In this document: positions 1 through 8,754 of the stretch, in pieces
Layout: every line of letters begins with the position of its first letter
Numbering within the stretch: the first letter of the stretch is position 1
Assembly: GCF_038050375.1 (NCBI RefSeq)
Contig: NZ_CP150886.1
Span: 3,885,318-3,949,317 of the forward strand
From: Okeanomitos corallinicola TIOX110
Lineage (GTDB): Bacteria > Cyanobacteriota > Cyanobacteriia > Cyanobacteriales > Nostocaceae
Direction: 5' to 3'
DNA: 64,000 bases
Notes under the pieces: model-generated
What the model was told of the DNA's origin: nothing
The model's input: the letters and a program-made list of their open reading frames with translations, nothing else
The model's database searches: none
Position numbers and translations under genes: made by a program

Positions 1-38
1 GTAAAGTCTCAAACAAGTGAAGTTATGACTAATCAATA

Positions 39-131
39 AGGCGTTGCTGCATCAGGGGATGATTTTACCCAATTTCTAAGGATTTTTCAATAGTTTCAAC
101 CGCCAATTCATCCCACATTTATGCAACGCCT
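39..131. repeat. MITE-like inverted-repeat element
   Basis: The ends AGGCGTTGC at 39 and GCAACGCCT at 131 are inverted repeats. The similarity continues inward for about 27 bp, with GGGATGA near the left end and TCATCCC near the right. No open reading frame of useful length lies inside. The size (93 bp) and terminal inverted repeats fit a miniature transposable element just downstream of the chelatase gene. The parent transposon was not identified. Confidence 0.45.
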
Positions 132-170
132 GATTTTATTCTTTTTCGCAGATGTCTATTATACTTATAC

Positions 171-3100
171 CTAATGCACCGTTACACCTTCCAATTCTTC
201 ATCACTCAATTCATATAATTGACGCAATTTTTCCAACCTATTTCCATCAGCATCCCACAAACCGCGACCATGTGCTTCTAACATTCTGCTGACAATATTT
301 CTAAAAGCTTCCGGGTTTGCTTGACGTAATTTTTCCGCCATTTCTGCATCTAAAGCATAGGTATCAGCAGCTTGTTCATAAACCCAATGATCACGAAAAT
401 CTGCTGTTCCACCCCATCCTATTAAAGCCGTCATCCGTTGGGAAATTTCAAAAGCACCACCAGAACCTTGACTAGCCATTGCATTAGCCCATTTAGGATT
501 TAATAACTTAGTTCTGTACTCCATTCTTAACAAATCATCTAAGTTTCTAGGGGTAGTATCCTTAGAAAAACTTTCCACAAAACTAGCTGTAACTTTCTTC
601 CCACTTTGCTGTTCAGCCGCTTTTTTCAAACCACCAGTATTGGCGTAATATTCCTGAATATCAGTTAAACCATATTCAACAGAATCTATTTCTTGAACAA
701 TGCGGTCACTTGTTTTTAATAAAGTCTGTAAAACCTCTGGTCTTGCTTGTCCTTTATCCTGTCTTCCATAACTAAAAACATTGCGACTTTCCCAAGTTTT
801 ACCCAACTCATCCCCATTTTCCCAATTACCATCCACAACTCTATCATTAACCAAAGAACCAAAATCACCAGAGGGATTAGAAAACAACCTTGCAGAACAA
901 TTTTCCACACCTTGCGCTTTCAATTCCAAAGCGTGTTTCCTAATAAAATTCATTTCTTCCGATTCATCAGCTTCCGCAGCACGACTAAATAAATCATCCA
1001 ATAATTCAATAATATTCACAAAACTATCACGGAAAATACCAGATAGATTTCCTAAAACATCAATTCTGGGATGTCCCACCTTTTCCAAAGGAATTAAATC
1101 ATATCTGACAATTCTTCCCGTACCCTCCTTCACAGGTTCAGCACCAACCAATTCTAACAGAATTCCCAAAGATTCACCCTTAGTTTTAATAGCATCCAAA
1201 CCCCATAATAAAACCGCCACAGTTTCCGGATATTTCTTATTTTCATCTAAATGCTGATCAATAATCTTCTTAGCAATTTCCCTACCTCGTTCATAAGCAG
1301 CAGGAGAAGGCATTCTATAGGGATCTAAAGCATGAATATTCCTCCCCGTAGGTAACACCCCAGCCCCATCCCGCAACAAATCACCACCAGGTGCAGGAGG
1401 AATAAACTCACCATTTAAACCCCGTAATAAATTTGTTAACTCATCAGTAGATTGATTTAATAAATTTGTAATTTGCTGCTTTTCTTCTTCTCTTTCTTCT
1501 TCCCCAAAATACGCATCCAAATAACCCTTTAACTCCTCCTCATTTGGTGCTTCACCTAAAACGTGCAAACCAGAAGAAAACAACCGATTTTCTAACACCT
1601 GTAAATACTCATACAACTTCACCAAATAATCATCAAAAGCATGACCACTAAACAGCCTCACATTTTCAGGAGTAAAAGAAATACCCAACCTTTTCGCATC
1701 ATCAAAAGGACAATCTACCTCCAAACCAGTATCAACAATCTTCTTACAAATTCCCTCCTTCAACACATAATTCTTCTGAGGATCTTCCCGATATTCAGCA
1801 ATCAAATCCCGTAAACTCACCAACTCCTTATACAAACCTGCCCGTCCATAAGGAGGTACATTATGAGAAATTAAAACCCCATAACCACGACGTTTTGCTA
1901 AAATTGATTCCGAAGGATTATTAGCAGCATAGATATATAAGTTCGGCAGATTTCCTAACAGAATATCCGACCAAGAATAACCAGTATTTCCTAACGGTGA
2001 ACCCGGTAACCATTCCACAGTTCCGTGCATTCCAAAATGAACAACAGCATCAGCTTGAAAATCATTTTGTAACCATTTATAATAAGCTGCATATTGGGGA
2101 TGGGGAGTTAAATCTCTCTCAAACATCAACCGCATTGGATCACCTTGAATCCCCAAAGGTGGCTGAATACCAATCCAAATATTTCCTAATTGTACACCCC
2201 CAATATGTAACTCATCACCATAGGTTTTAATACCAGAACTGGTTAAAGATTTCCATTGTTTTTCAATCTTAGTAGTGCGGAGATATCCTAACCATTTTTC
2301 TAATTTATGAACATGAACAGTGTTAGCATTTATGGGAAAAGGTTTATTTTTTTCCCAGGTTTCCAATTCTTCATCTACTGCTTTTACCTGTCTAATTAAT
2401 TCCTCGCCATCTTCAGGAATTTCACCCACGTGATAACCTTGTTCTTTCAGTGCATGAAGTAATTTAATTAAACTGCGAGGAACGTTTAATAAGGCCGCAG
2501 TTCCCACCGCTCCATAACCAGGAGGAAAGCCATATAATATAATGGCAATTTTTCTTTCTGCGGCTGATTTTTGACGTAATGAAACCCAGTTTTTAACTCT
2601 ATCAATTAAACGCTGTACTCGTTCAGGAACTAAATAAATATCTTCCCCAACTAAACCACCCAAAGGTATAGTATCAATTGCCCCATCTAATTCAGGAAGT
2701 GCATATAAAACTACACTTTGCAAACCACCAATTCCTTGACGAGTCCAAGAATGAATATCTTGAATTAATAAAGGTGCAGCAACAATATAAGGGACATTTT
2801 TAGCAGTAAGAATGCGTTTTGCAACTTCTATTTGTCGTCCCGCTTCCATTGAACCAGCAGGGCCACCAACTAGGGGAAAACCAATTGTAGAAATGATGGC
2901 ATCAACTTTTACTGCTTCGGAAGAAAGGGAAGGAGTTTCTATGTTTCCCTGTTGTCTTTGTTGGGTTTCATGGTCAGTTGTCATCCAATCTCTAACAGCA
3001 ACATGACCTTCAACTCCGTTAATAAAAATTGGTAAAGGTATTAAACCTGATTCTTCAAATTTTTTGATTAATTGGGGAATATATTTCTGTTTTGTAATTA

Positions 3101-3839
3101 CGTGCTTTCTATAAAGCAAAATACCAATAACTGGTAAATTCTTTCTTCCCTGTTCCCTCTGTTGATACCATTCTAAATACAACTTTGGTGATGTAAAATA
3201 ACCTGGATAATCTGGATGTAATAAACCCATGTTTGGGGTTTCGATAGGTGCAGGAATATCACCAATTTTTAGACCTAAATATTTTTCTGCAAGTGTCCAA
3301 AATAAAGCAGCAACATTTTCCGTTCCTCCTGCGTTCCAATAACCATAAATAATTAACCAGTTGCGCAGGTCTTGGACTTTTTGGACTGGAACAAATTTTA
3401 ATAATTTGGGGCCAATTTTTAAAAAACTAATATAACCTGCTAGTTTATCTTCTTCTTTACCGTTACTGAATTTATCAAGAATGAATTTAACGGGTTTTGG
3501 CATTCCTTTGGGTTTATCACCGATGGAAAACGCGCCTATTTTCGTTAAACTCATTAACTCTAGTGCTGACTCAAAAACAAGCCGGATGGGGATATTAGTG
3601 ATATGCTCCCGTAGCCATAAAACCTGGTCATAGTCAAATATTAAGCTACCGAAAAAAACATCAGCACCTTGAAGTGCAGCCTGTACCTCATCGGGATTAG
3701 TAGTGATGTTGCGATCGCTAAATACCTGGATATCCAACTCAGGACAGCGAGAACTAGCCAAAAAAGCCGCTTTTCGGTACAAGTCAGCATTAAAAGATTC
3801 AAACCCAGCAATTAAGACAATACGTTTCATAGGATTCAT
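171..3839 (-). CDS. chlH: Magnesium chelatase subunit H-type protein (ChlH/BchH/CobN family), shorter paralogue type
   Basis: This 1222-residue protein belongs to the large porphyrin-binding chelatase subunits that, with the AAA+ partners ChlI and ChlD, insert Mg into protoporphyrin IX. The N-terminal region (GSLIFDYDQ, about residues 85-95) resembles the ChlH N-terminal domain. The core carries HFGMHGTVEWLPG near residue 600 and a C-terminal GWGGTADFRDHWVYEQ segment near 1130, both typical of the CobN/Mg-chelatase fold. It is about 100 residues shorter than the usual cyanobacterial ChlH (about 1330), so it is probably a second H-type paralogue and not the housekeeping copy. Its start does not look like CobN as I know it. 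ATG at 3839 has a weak ribosome binding site, and a second ATG lies three codons in. Metal specificity cannot be read from the sequence. Confidence 0.82.
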   Translation of the reverse strand: MNPMKRIVLIAGFESFNADLYRKAAFLASSRCPELDIQVFSDRNITTNPDEVQAALQGADVFFGSLIFDYDQVLWLREHITNIPIRLVFESALELMSLTKIGAFSIGDKPKGMPKPVKFILDKFSNGKEEDKLAGYISFLKIGPKLLKFVPVQKVQDLRNWLIIYGYWNAGGTENVAALFWTLAEKYLGLKIGDIPAPIETPNMGLLHPDYPGYFTSPKLYLEWYQQREQGRKNLPVIGILLYRKHVITKQKYIPQLIKKFEESGLIPLPIFINGVEGHVAVRDWMTTDHETQQRQQGNIETPSLSSEAVKVDAIISTIGFPLVGGPAGSMEAGRQIEVAKRILTAKNVPYIVAAPLLIQDIHSWTRQGIGGLQSVVLYALPELDGAIDTIPLGGLVGEDIYLVPERVQRLIDRVKNWVSLRQKSAAERKIAIILYGFPPGYGAVGTAALLNVPRSLIKLLHALKEQGYHVGEIPEDGEELIRQVKAVDEELETWEKNKPFPINANTVHVHKLEKWLGYLRTTKIEKQWKSLTSSGIKTYGDELHIGGVQLGNIWIGIQPPLGIQGDPMRLMFERDLTPHPQYAAYYKWLQNDFQADAVVHFGMHGTVEWLPGSPLGNTGYSWSDILLGNLPNLYIYAANNPSESILAKRRGYGVLISHNVPPYGRAGLYKELVSLRDLIAEYREDPQKNYVLKEGICKKIVDTGLEVDCPFDDAKRLGISFTPENVRLFSGHAFDDYLVKLYEYLQVLENRLFSSGLHVLGEAPNEEELKGYLDAYFGEEEREEEKQQITNLLNQSTDELTNLLRGLNGEFIPPAPGGDLLRDGAGVLPTGRNIHALDPYRMPSPAAYERGREIAKKIIDQHLDENKKYPETVAVLLWGLDAIKTKGESLGILLELVGAEPVKEGTGRIVRYDLIPLEKVGHPRIDVLGNLSGIFRDSFVNIIELLDDLFSRAAEADESEEMNFIRKHALELKAQGVENCSARLFSNPSGDFGSLVNDRVVDGNWENGDELGKTWESRNVFSYGRQDKGQARPEVLQTLLKTSDRIVQEIDSVEYGLTDIQEYYANTGGLKKAAEQQSGKKVTASFVESFSKDTTPRNLDDLLRMEYRTKLLNPKWANAMASQGSGGAFEISQRMTALIGWGGTADFRDHWVYEQAADTYALDAEMAEKLRQANPEAFRNIVSRMLEAHGRGLWDADGNRLEKLRQLYELSDEELEGVTVH

Positions 3840-4126
3840 TTATGAAATTTTTCTTTACTTTGATCTTAAACATTGTTGCGAATTAATGGGGGAATATCTA
3901 CCTAGAGAATAAAATAATGAGTGTATCTGTGGAAGCTGGAAGCATGATCAAAAGTAGATTTAAACTTTTTTTATGGTAATTATAAATATATAGGTTAGAT
4001 CATGATTGGATAAATATATATAGTGATATGTGATATTATAAATCTGTGTTTTCTGAATAGAAAAAATCCTGAATAAGCCGATTTTCTTAAATTAATCTTT
4101 TTGTGAAAGTAAGTTGAGGATACACC

Positions 4127-5071
4127 ATGAAATTTGGAATTGATATGGGGCATAATTGCCCTCCAGACACTGGAGCTAGAGGTATTAAATACGAAGATAC
4201 TTTAACGATGGAGGTAGGTAATAAAGTTATATCTAAGTTAAAAAGTCTCGGACATACAGCCATATCTTGTACACCAAGTAGTGCCAGATCAGTTAGTCAA
4301 TCACTTGGTAGACGTTGTGATACAGCAAATAGAAACAGAGTAGATGTTTTTGTTTCGATTCATTTTAATGCTTTCAATGGTAGAGCAAATGGCACAGAAA
4401 TATTTGCCATGAGTGATGCAGGCAGAAAAATTGCCCAACCTGTATTAAATGAAATTATTAAGTTAGGATTTTTTAATCGCGGTGTTAAAAATGGCTCTCA
4501 TTTGTATGTGGTTAGAAATACAAATATGCCAGGAATTCTCGTAGAATGTTGCTTTATTGATTCTGCCAAAGATATGCAAATCTACGATAGCGAAGCCATG
4601 GCTAATGCTATTGTTAAAGGCTTAACTGGTAAAGTGGCATCGGCCCCTGTCAGCACAGTCAAAGATGAAGAACAGAATACAGATACCACTATTCTCAGAC
4701 TACAGAAAGCCTTAAATCAACTGAAAATTACGGATAAAAATGGTAAGACTTTGGATGAAGATAACTTCATTGGACCTGCTACAACTTCCGCTGTAGAAAA
4801 GTTCCAGAGAATTGTGGGAATTCTACCTACAGGAATGGCAAATAGTGCAACAACATGGAGTGCTATTAATCAAATTCTCTCCAAGAGATTAGTCCAAGGA
4901 AATCAAACCACAGGGGCAATAATGAGATACATACAGTATCGTGTAGGTTCTGTTGCCGATGGAATTTATGGGCCAAATACAGAAGCAGCAATCAAGAGAT
5001 TTCAACAGCAAAATGGTTTAACTGCTGATGGAATTGTTGGCCCAGCAACTTGGCAAAAATTGATAGGATAA
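4127..5071 (+). CDS. N-acetylmuramoyl-L-alanine amidase (Amidase_3) with two peptidoglycan-binding repeats
   Basis: The enzyme cleaves the amide bond between N-acetylmuramic acid and the peptide stem of peptidoglycan. Zinc-ligand positions of the Amidase_3 fold are visible: His9 (DMGHN), Glu23, His79 (SIHFN), and catalytic Glu140 (GILVECCF). Residues 175-250 and 258-314 resemble two PG_binding_1 repeats; the second ends GLTADGIVGPATWQKL. There is no N-terminal signal peptide, so export would need another route, or the enzyme acts after lysis or from a phage-like context. GAGGA lies about 9 bases before the ATG. The gene is divergent from the chelatase gene, with 287 bp of AT-rich sequence between them. 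314 residues is a normal length for this architecture. Confidence 0.9.
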   Translation: MKFGIDMGHNCPPDTGARGIKYEDTLTMEVGNKVISKLKSLGHTAISCTPSSARSVSQSLGRRCDTANRNRVDVFVSIHFNAFNGRANGTEIFAMSDAGRKIAQPVLNEIIKLGFFNRGVKNGSHLYVVRNTNMPGILVECCFIDSAKDMQIYDSEAMANAIVKGLTGKVASAPVSTVKDEEQNTDTTILRLQKALNQLKITDKNGKTLDEDNFIGPATTSAVEKFQRIVGILPTGMANSATTWSAINQILSKRLVQGNQTTGAIMRYIQYRVGSVADGIYGPNTEAAIKRFQQQNGLTADGIVGPATWQKLIG

Positions 5072-5118
5072 GCTGTTACACAGCTAAATTTTATCATCCT
5101 AAAATAGTTAAATGTAGT

Positions 5119-5135
5119 GCGGGCATCTTGCCCGC
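5119..5135. repeat. Short palindromic repeat (GCGGGCA-TCT-TGCCCGC)
   Basis: A perfect 7-bp stem with a 3-base loop follows the amidase stop. A degraded relative (GCGGACAAGATGCTCGC) sits inside the MITE at 13559-13665. The type resembles dispersed palindromes of Nostocales genomes. It could also act as a transcript-stabilising hairpin, but no T-run follows. Confidence 0.5.
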
Positions 5136-5143
5136 TAGACTTA

Positions 5144-5249
5144 TACAGCGGAAACCGCTCTTATGAGATACATCTTAGCCCCCTCATCGCTTGCGGGGAG
5201 GGGGTTGGGGGTGGGGTTCTTGTACCTCATAACATCGGGAAGTGCTGTA
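5144..5249. mobile_element. IS630-type MITE, copy 1 (106 bp)
   Basis: The element begins TACAGCGGAAACCGC with TTATGAGATAC following, and ends with the inverted counterpart GTACCTCATAACATCGGGAA..CTGTA. The outermost TA at each end fits the TA target of IS630/Tc1-type elements. The same ends are found at 13559-13665 and 16467-16726, where transposase remnants identify the family. The interior is a G-rich filler with no coding capacity. Confidence 0.65.
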
Positions 5250-5280
5250 AAACCTAATCGAATAGTTGGTAATATTAAAA

Positions 5281-6249
5281 TTATAGAATTTGTATTATTA
5301 TTGAGTGTAAATTATGCTTATTTTCTGGACTGAGATATTGTGCTTTTAGTGGTTGCCACTGTTGCCATAACTGATAGCGATTGACAGCTAATAATGTCTT
5401 TAACCCACTCAGTTTTTCATTCATATCTGACTTAAAAATATTCACAAGCCATTCATTTAAAACCATACTATCTTGGATATTACCTAAAATTTCTTGAATA
5501 ATTTTTACTTGGGAAATATGGACAGTAAAAGCTTCGTCATATAAATCAGCAAATAATTCCATTTGATAGCGAACCCGTTTAGCTTGTTTTCGTAAACTAT
5601 GCAGAATTTCACCTTGATGTTGCAAATATTGTTCTAATTGTTCTGGTGTCAATTCAGTAGAAATCACAACTTCTGACTCTGTAACTTCTGTGCCAATCAT
5701 CCACCCTGGATGTAATAAAAACTTGCTGATTTCTGGTAATAGTAAATCTGGCAATACCTGCTGAATTGGCAGATTTGCTAATGGTTGATACCTGGGTTTT
5801 TCTAACCATTGCTGCAAGTTATTCTTAAAGGATTTATAAGCTTCATCTTTTAATGTTTTCTGGACACGGGAAAATGCAGCATCTCTTTGTTTAGATAAAC
5901 TAGAAAAAGCTATCTGTAAATAAGTTTTTTCCTGGTCTAGTAAATGTGGTTGATAGTTATTCTCTAATATTTCTTTGAGAACATCTAAATCTCGAAGGTT
6001 TCCGAGAATTTTGGCAATTTTACCAATATTTTTATTACTAGCTGACTTAGGTAAATCCAAATGTGACCCAAATCCACTCACAGATGTGCGGAGGCGGCGC
6101 ATTCCTACACGCATCTGGTGCAGTGCTTCAGGATCTTTATGTTTCTTCACAGAATTTTCCCATTTAAGAGTTTTGTGTAAGTTTTTTTCAATTGCCTTAC
6201 ACGCATAGTTCCCTAGACTTGTAAATGTGGTTGTTGAAGATAAATTCAT
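5281..6249 (-). CDS. CHAD domain protein
   Basis: CHAD is a conserved histidine alpha-helical domain, known from other proteins to bind inorganic polyphosphate and often found with polyphosphate enzymes. The hallmark is EALHQMRVGMRRLRT near residues 43-57, with a second basic helix RKQAKRVRYQME near 225. The protein is helical, 322 residues, with no membrane segment. A reading frame extends four codons upstream to a TTG, but ATG at 6249 has GAG about 8 bases before it and is preferred. A polyphosphate kinase (ppk1) lies 45 kb away in this window; a functional link is an inference only. Confidence 0.82.
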   Translation of the reverse strand: MNLSSTTTFTSLGNYACKAIEKNLHKTLKWENSVKKHKDPEALHQMRVGMRRLRTSVSGFGSHLDLPKSASNKNIGKIAKILGNLRDLDVLKEILENNYQPHLLDQEKTYLQIAFSSLSKQRDAAFSRVQKTLKDEAYKSFKNNLQQWLEKPRYQPLANLPIQQVLPDLLLPEISKFLLHPGWMIGTEVTESEVVISTELTPEQLEQYLQHQGEILHSLRKQAKRVRYQMELFADLYDEAFTVHISQVKIIQEILGNIQDSMVLNEWLVNIFKSDMNEKLSGLKTLLAVNRYQLWQQWQPLKAQYLSPENKHNLHSIIIQIL

Positions 6250-6343
6250 AACTGATCTCAATTAAATAGGGAATCAGACGATTTTATAAATTTTTATGGA
6301 TTAGCTCACTATTAGCTATTACTTAGAGAAAAATTTCCCCCAA

Positions 6344-7822
6344 CTAGGAAATTTGTAAAATTCGAGCCAAAAATTCAGGCAACGGTAATACAATTATCAG
6401 TAATACAGCTATTGCCATTAATCCTAATAAATCCCTTCTATTGTCTAATTCCGTGACATCGTTAAGTGCAGGTTCATCAACTAAGGGAATTAAGAATAAA
6501 ATTATTGCCCACAATAAAAATTCTTGTCGGATTAAAGAAAGTGTAAGTAACAACCAGCGAGAAATTTGACCAATGCTCACTGCTGTGCGTTGTCCAAACA
6601 TGGCATGAACTATATGACCACCATCAAGTTGTCCTACGGGCATCAAATTTAATGCTGTGACAATTAAACCTAAAAGTCCAGCTACTGCAATTGGATGTAA
6701 ATCTAGAGCAGATTTTGGAGTTAATTGACTACCCAAAGCTAGTTTTGACAGAATAGCTAAAAGGATAGAATATTTAGGGTTAAGTGCATTAGGGTTTAAA
6801 AGTCCTGTTTTTTCACTTATTGGTACTACTTCAGAGTTAGCTAAACCCCAAATTATTAAAGGTAAAGTAGCTAAAAAACCGGCAATTGGCCCAGCAATAC
6901 TGACATCAAATAAAGCTTTGCGGTTAGGAATTGGACTACGCATTTGAATAAATGCCCCAAAAGTTCCTAAGAAAATAGGTACAGGAATAAAAAAGGGCAA
7001 AGTTGACTTAATTCTATGGAATCTAGCCATAGAATAGTGACCAAGTTCATGAATACCCAAAATAGTAATTAAGCCTAAAGCATAGGGTAAACCTTGAAAA
7101 ATAAGAGTCAGATCAGATTTTAGTTGTTTAACTTCAACACCAGCAATTTGCGCTCCTATAAAGCTAGTAGTTACTAAAGTTAGTAGTAACAGTACCAGTG
7201 CTTTTACAACTTGATTTTTGTCATCAATACTACTCTTTGTATTTTGTCTATTAGTTTTAGTATTGGGAACAAGTACAAAGAAGGGTTTCCCATCCATACC
7301 TTCTTGAAATACCAGCAGGAAGCGATCGCTAAATTGCTCTTCAATATTTGTCCTAATGCGCTGATAAGCCTGACTAGGATTAGTTCGCAACTGACCACGA
7401 CAAATTATAGCTTGGGGTCTATACTCAATATTTTGGATGTAGTAAACAGACCAAGGAAAACAATTTCGCAAATTAGTTTCTTCGGCTGCTTCTATGGGAC
7501 GCACTGGTAATGGTTCGGTAATAGGATGATTAGCTGATGTAGATTCTGTGGTTTGACCTTGAGTTCGGTTGCTGGGAACTCTATTACCCCATAAAAATAA
7601 AGTCCAGTATAAAAGTAGACAAATAATCAAAGGAGCAATAATCAAACTGGGTGGTGGTGATTGTTTGTCACCATGTATCAATGTCCAGCCTGTTAAGATA
7701 AATGCTGGTGTCATTAGTACCAACCATAACAACCATACTGGGGTTCTAGTGATATTAGCAACGCTCCGCTGCACTATCAGATAAGTAGCTATTCCCAGTA
7801 TAAGTAGAAACCAAAATACCAT
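6344..7822 (-). CDS. Site-2 protease family (M50) membrane metalloprotease, EGY-like
   Basis: This is an intramembrane zinc protease of 492 residues. The zinc-binding HELGH is near residue 258, inside a hydrophobic segment, and the third ligand motif (GQLDGGH) lies about 140 residues later. Two membrane helices occupy the first 90 residues, then a soluble insert (about 110-215), then six or so further membrane segments. This arrangement matches the cyanobacterial and chloroplast EGY group and not RseP, because no PDZ domain is evident. The substrate is unknown. The upstream neighbour is divergent (metallo-beta-lactamase-fold gene, 150 bp apart). Confidence 0.88.
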   Translation of the reverse strand: MVFWFLLILGIATYLIVQRSVANITRTPVWLLWLVLMTPAFILTGWTLIHGDKQSPPPSLIIAPLIICLLLYWTLFLWGNRVPSNRTQGQTTESTSANHPITEPLPVRPIEAAEETNLRNCFPWSVYYIQNIEYRPQAIICRGQLRTNPSQAYQRIRTNIEEQFSDRFLLVFQEGMDGKPFFVLVPNTKTNRQNTKSSIDDKNQVVKALVLLLLTLVTTSFIGAQIAGVEVKQLKSDLTLIFQGLPYALGLITILGIHELGHYSMARFHRIKSTLPFFIPVPIFLGTFGAFIQMRSPIPNRKALFDVSIAGPIAGFLATLPLIIWGLANSEVVPISEKTGLLNPNALNPKYSILLAILSKLALGSQLTPKSALDLHPIAVAGLLGLIVTALNLMPVGQLDGGHIVHAMFGQRTAVSIGQISRWLLLTLSLIRQEFLLWAIILFLIPLVDEPALNDVTELDNRRDLLGLMAIAVLLIIVLPLPEFLARILQIS

Positions 7823-7972
7823 GTTATTTTAGGAGTTCAGGAATTAAGAAGTTGAAGATTTATGGGAGTTTAGGAGGTTAGGAGTGAGAATGTTTGACAA
7901 ATCAGTGGATTATTCAAAGAGTATTAAATATATGACTTACGTAACAACACAATTTATTCAGTTATTTAATTG

Positions 7973-8701
7973 ATGTTCTCTACAACTAAACCCCCACAAA
8001 CTGTACTTACTGAAGAAATGCCAGTAGGAGAAATCCTACCCAACTCTACGGAAATAAAATCAGATTTTACTGACTCAAGGATCAAAAAAATTATTTCCTT
8101 CCCACCCAATAGAGAAACATTAGGAGGGACTTCTTATCTTATCGTAAGAAATGAAGGTAATATCCTCATAGATTGCCCAGCATTTGAGCAAATCAATCAG
8201 AATTTTTGGCAGTGTTTGGGTCATGATAAACCTACACCGGGTGCTGTGCGCTGGTTTTTTATTACTCATCGTGGTGCTATTGGTAAAGCAGCAGAAGTCA
8301 AAGAAGTCCTTGATTGTGAGATTCTCATTCAAGAGCAAGAAGCTTATTTGTTACCTGGTTTAACTGTCACTACCTTCAGTCAAGAATTTACTCTTGATGA
8401 CACCACACAAGTAATTTGGACACCAGGCCATTCACCAGGTTCTTCATGTCTATACTATCGTGAATTTGGCGGAGTGTTATTTTCGGGTCGCCACTTACTC
8501 CCTAATTTGCAAGGTGAAGCAGTACCGCTGCGTACACCTAAAACCTTTCATTGGCCTAGACAACTTAAAAGTGTTCAAGCTCTACGCGATCGCTTTACAC
8601 CGGAAACGCTTAAATACATCTGCCCCGGTGCTAATATTGGCTTTCTGAGAGGAAAACGCATTATTGATAATGCTTATCAGTCATTAGGCATTAGTCATTA
8701 G
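7973..8701 (+). CDS. Metallo-beta-lactamase-fold protein with degenerate metal site
   Basis: The fold is recognised from the order of its motifs: a LGGTSYLIVRNEGNILIDCP beta segment, ITHRGAIGKA, WTPGHSPGSS and VLFSGRHLL. The usual HxHxDH metal motif is replaced by THRGAIG (about residues 98-104), and the Asp of the SGD motif is replaced by Arg, so only the TPGH histidine remains. It may therefore be non-catalytic or use a different site. The first ATG is at 7973, with a TTG immediately before it; no clear ribosome binding site is visible. The last codons and the stop are built from a tandem heptamer repeat (8681-8730), so the C-terminus has probably been remodelled. Confidence 0.78.
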   Translation: MFSTTKPPQTVLTEEMPVGEILPNSTEIKSDFTDSRIKKIISFPPNRETLGGTSYLIVRNEGNILIDCPAFEQINQNFWQCLGHDKPTPGAVRWFFITHRGAIGKAAEVKEVLDCEILIQEQEAYLLPGLTVTTFSQEFTLDDTTQVIWTPGHSPGSSCLYYREFGGVLFSGRHLLPNLQGEAVPLRTPKTFHWPRQLKSVQALRDRFTPETLKYICPGANIGFLRGKRIIDNAYQSLGISH

Positions 8702-8730
8702 GCATTAGGCATTGGGCATTGGGCATTGGG
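8681..8730. repeat. STRR heptamers (GCATTAG / GCATTGG)
   Basis: About seven heptamer units of the form GGCATTAG/GGCATTGG run through the stop codon of the preceding gene and into the spacer. Short tandemly repeated repetitive sequences of this kind are characteristic of Nostocales. Confidence 0.8.
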
Positions 8731-8754
8731 TTATTTACCTTACCCCTCTCCCCA

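Noticed and set aside
171-3839. Calling the first gene cobN
   Set aside because: The N-terminal region and GSLIFDYDQ segment fit ChlH/BchH better than CobN as remembered, although the catalytic fold is shared.
7922-7942. Another end of the TAGGACTTACGCA MITE (GACTTACGTAAC)
   Set aside because: Only eight bases agree and no inverted partner is found.
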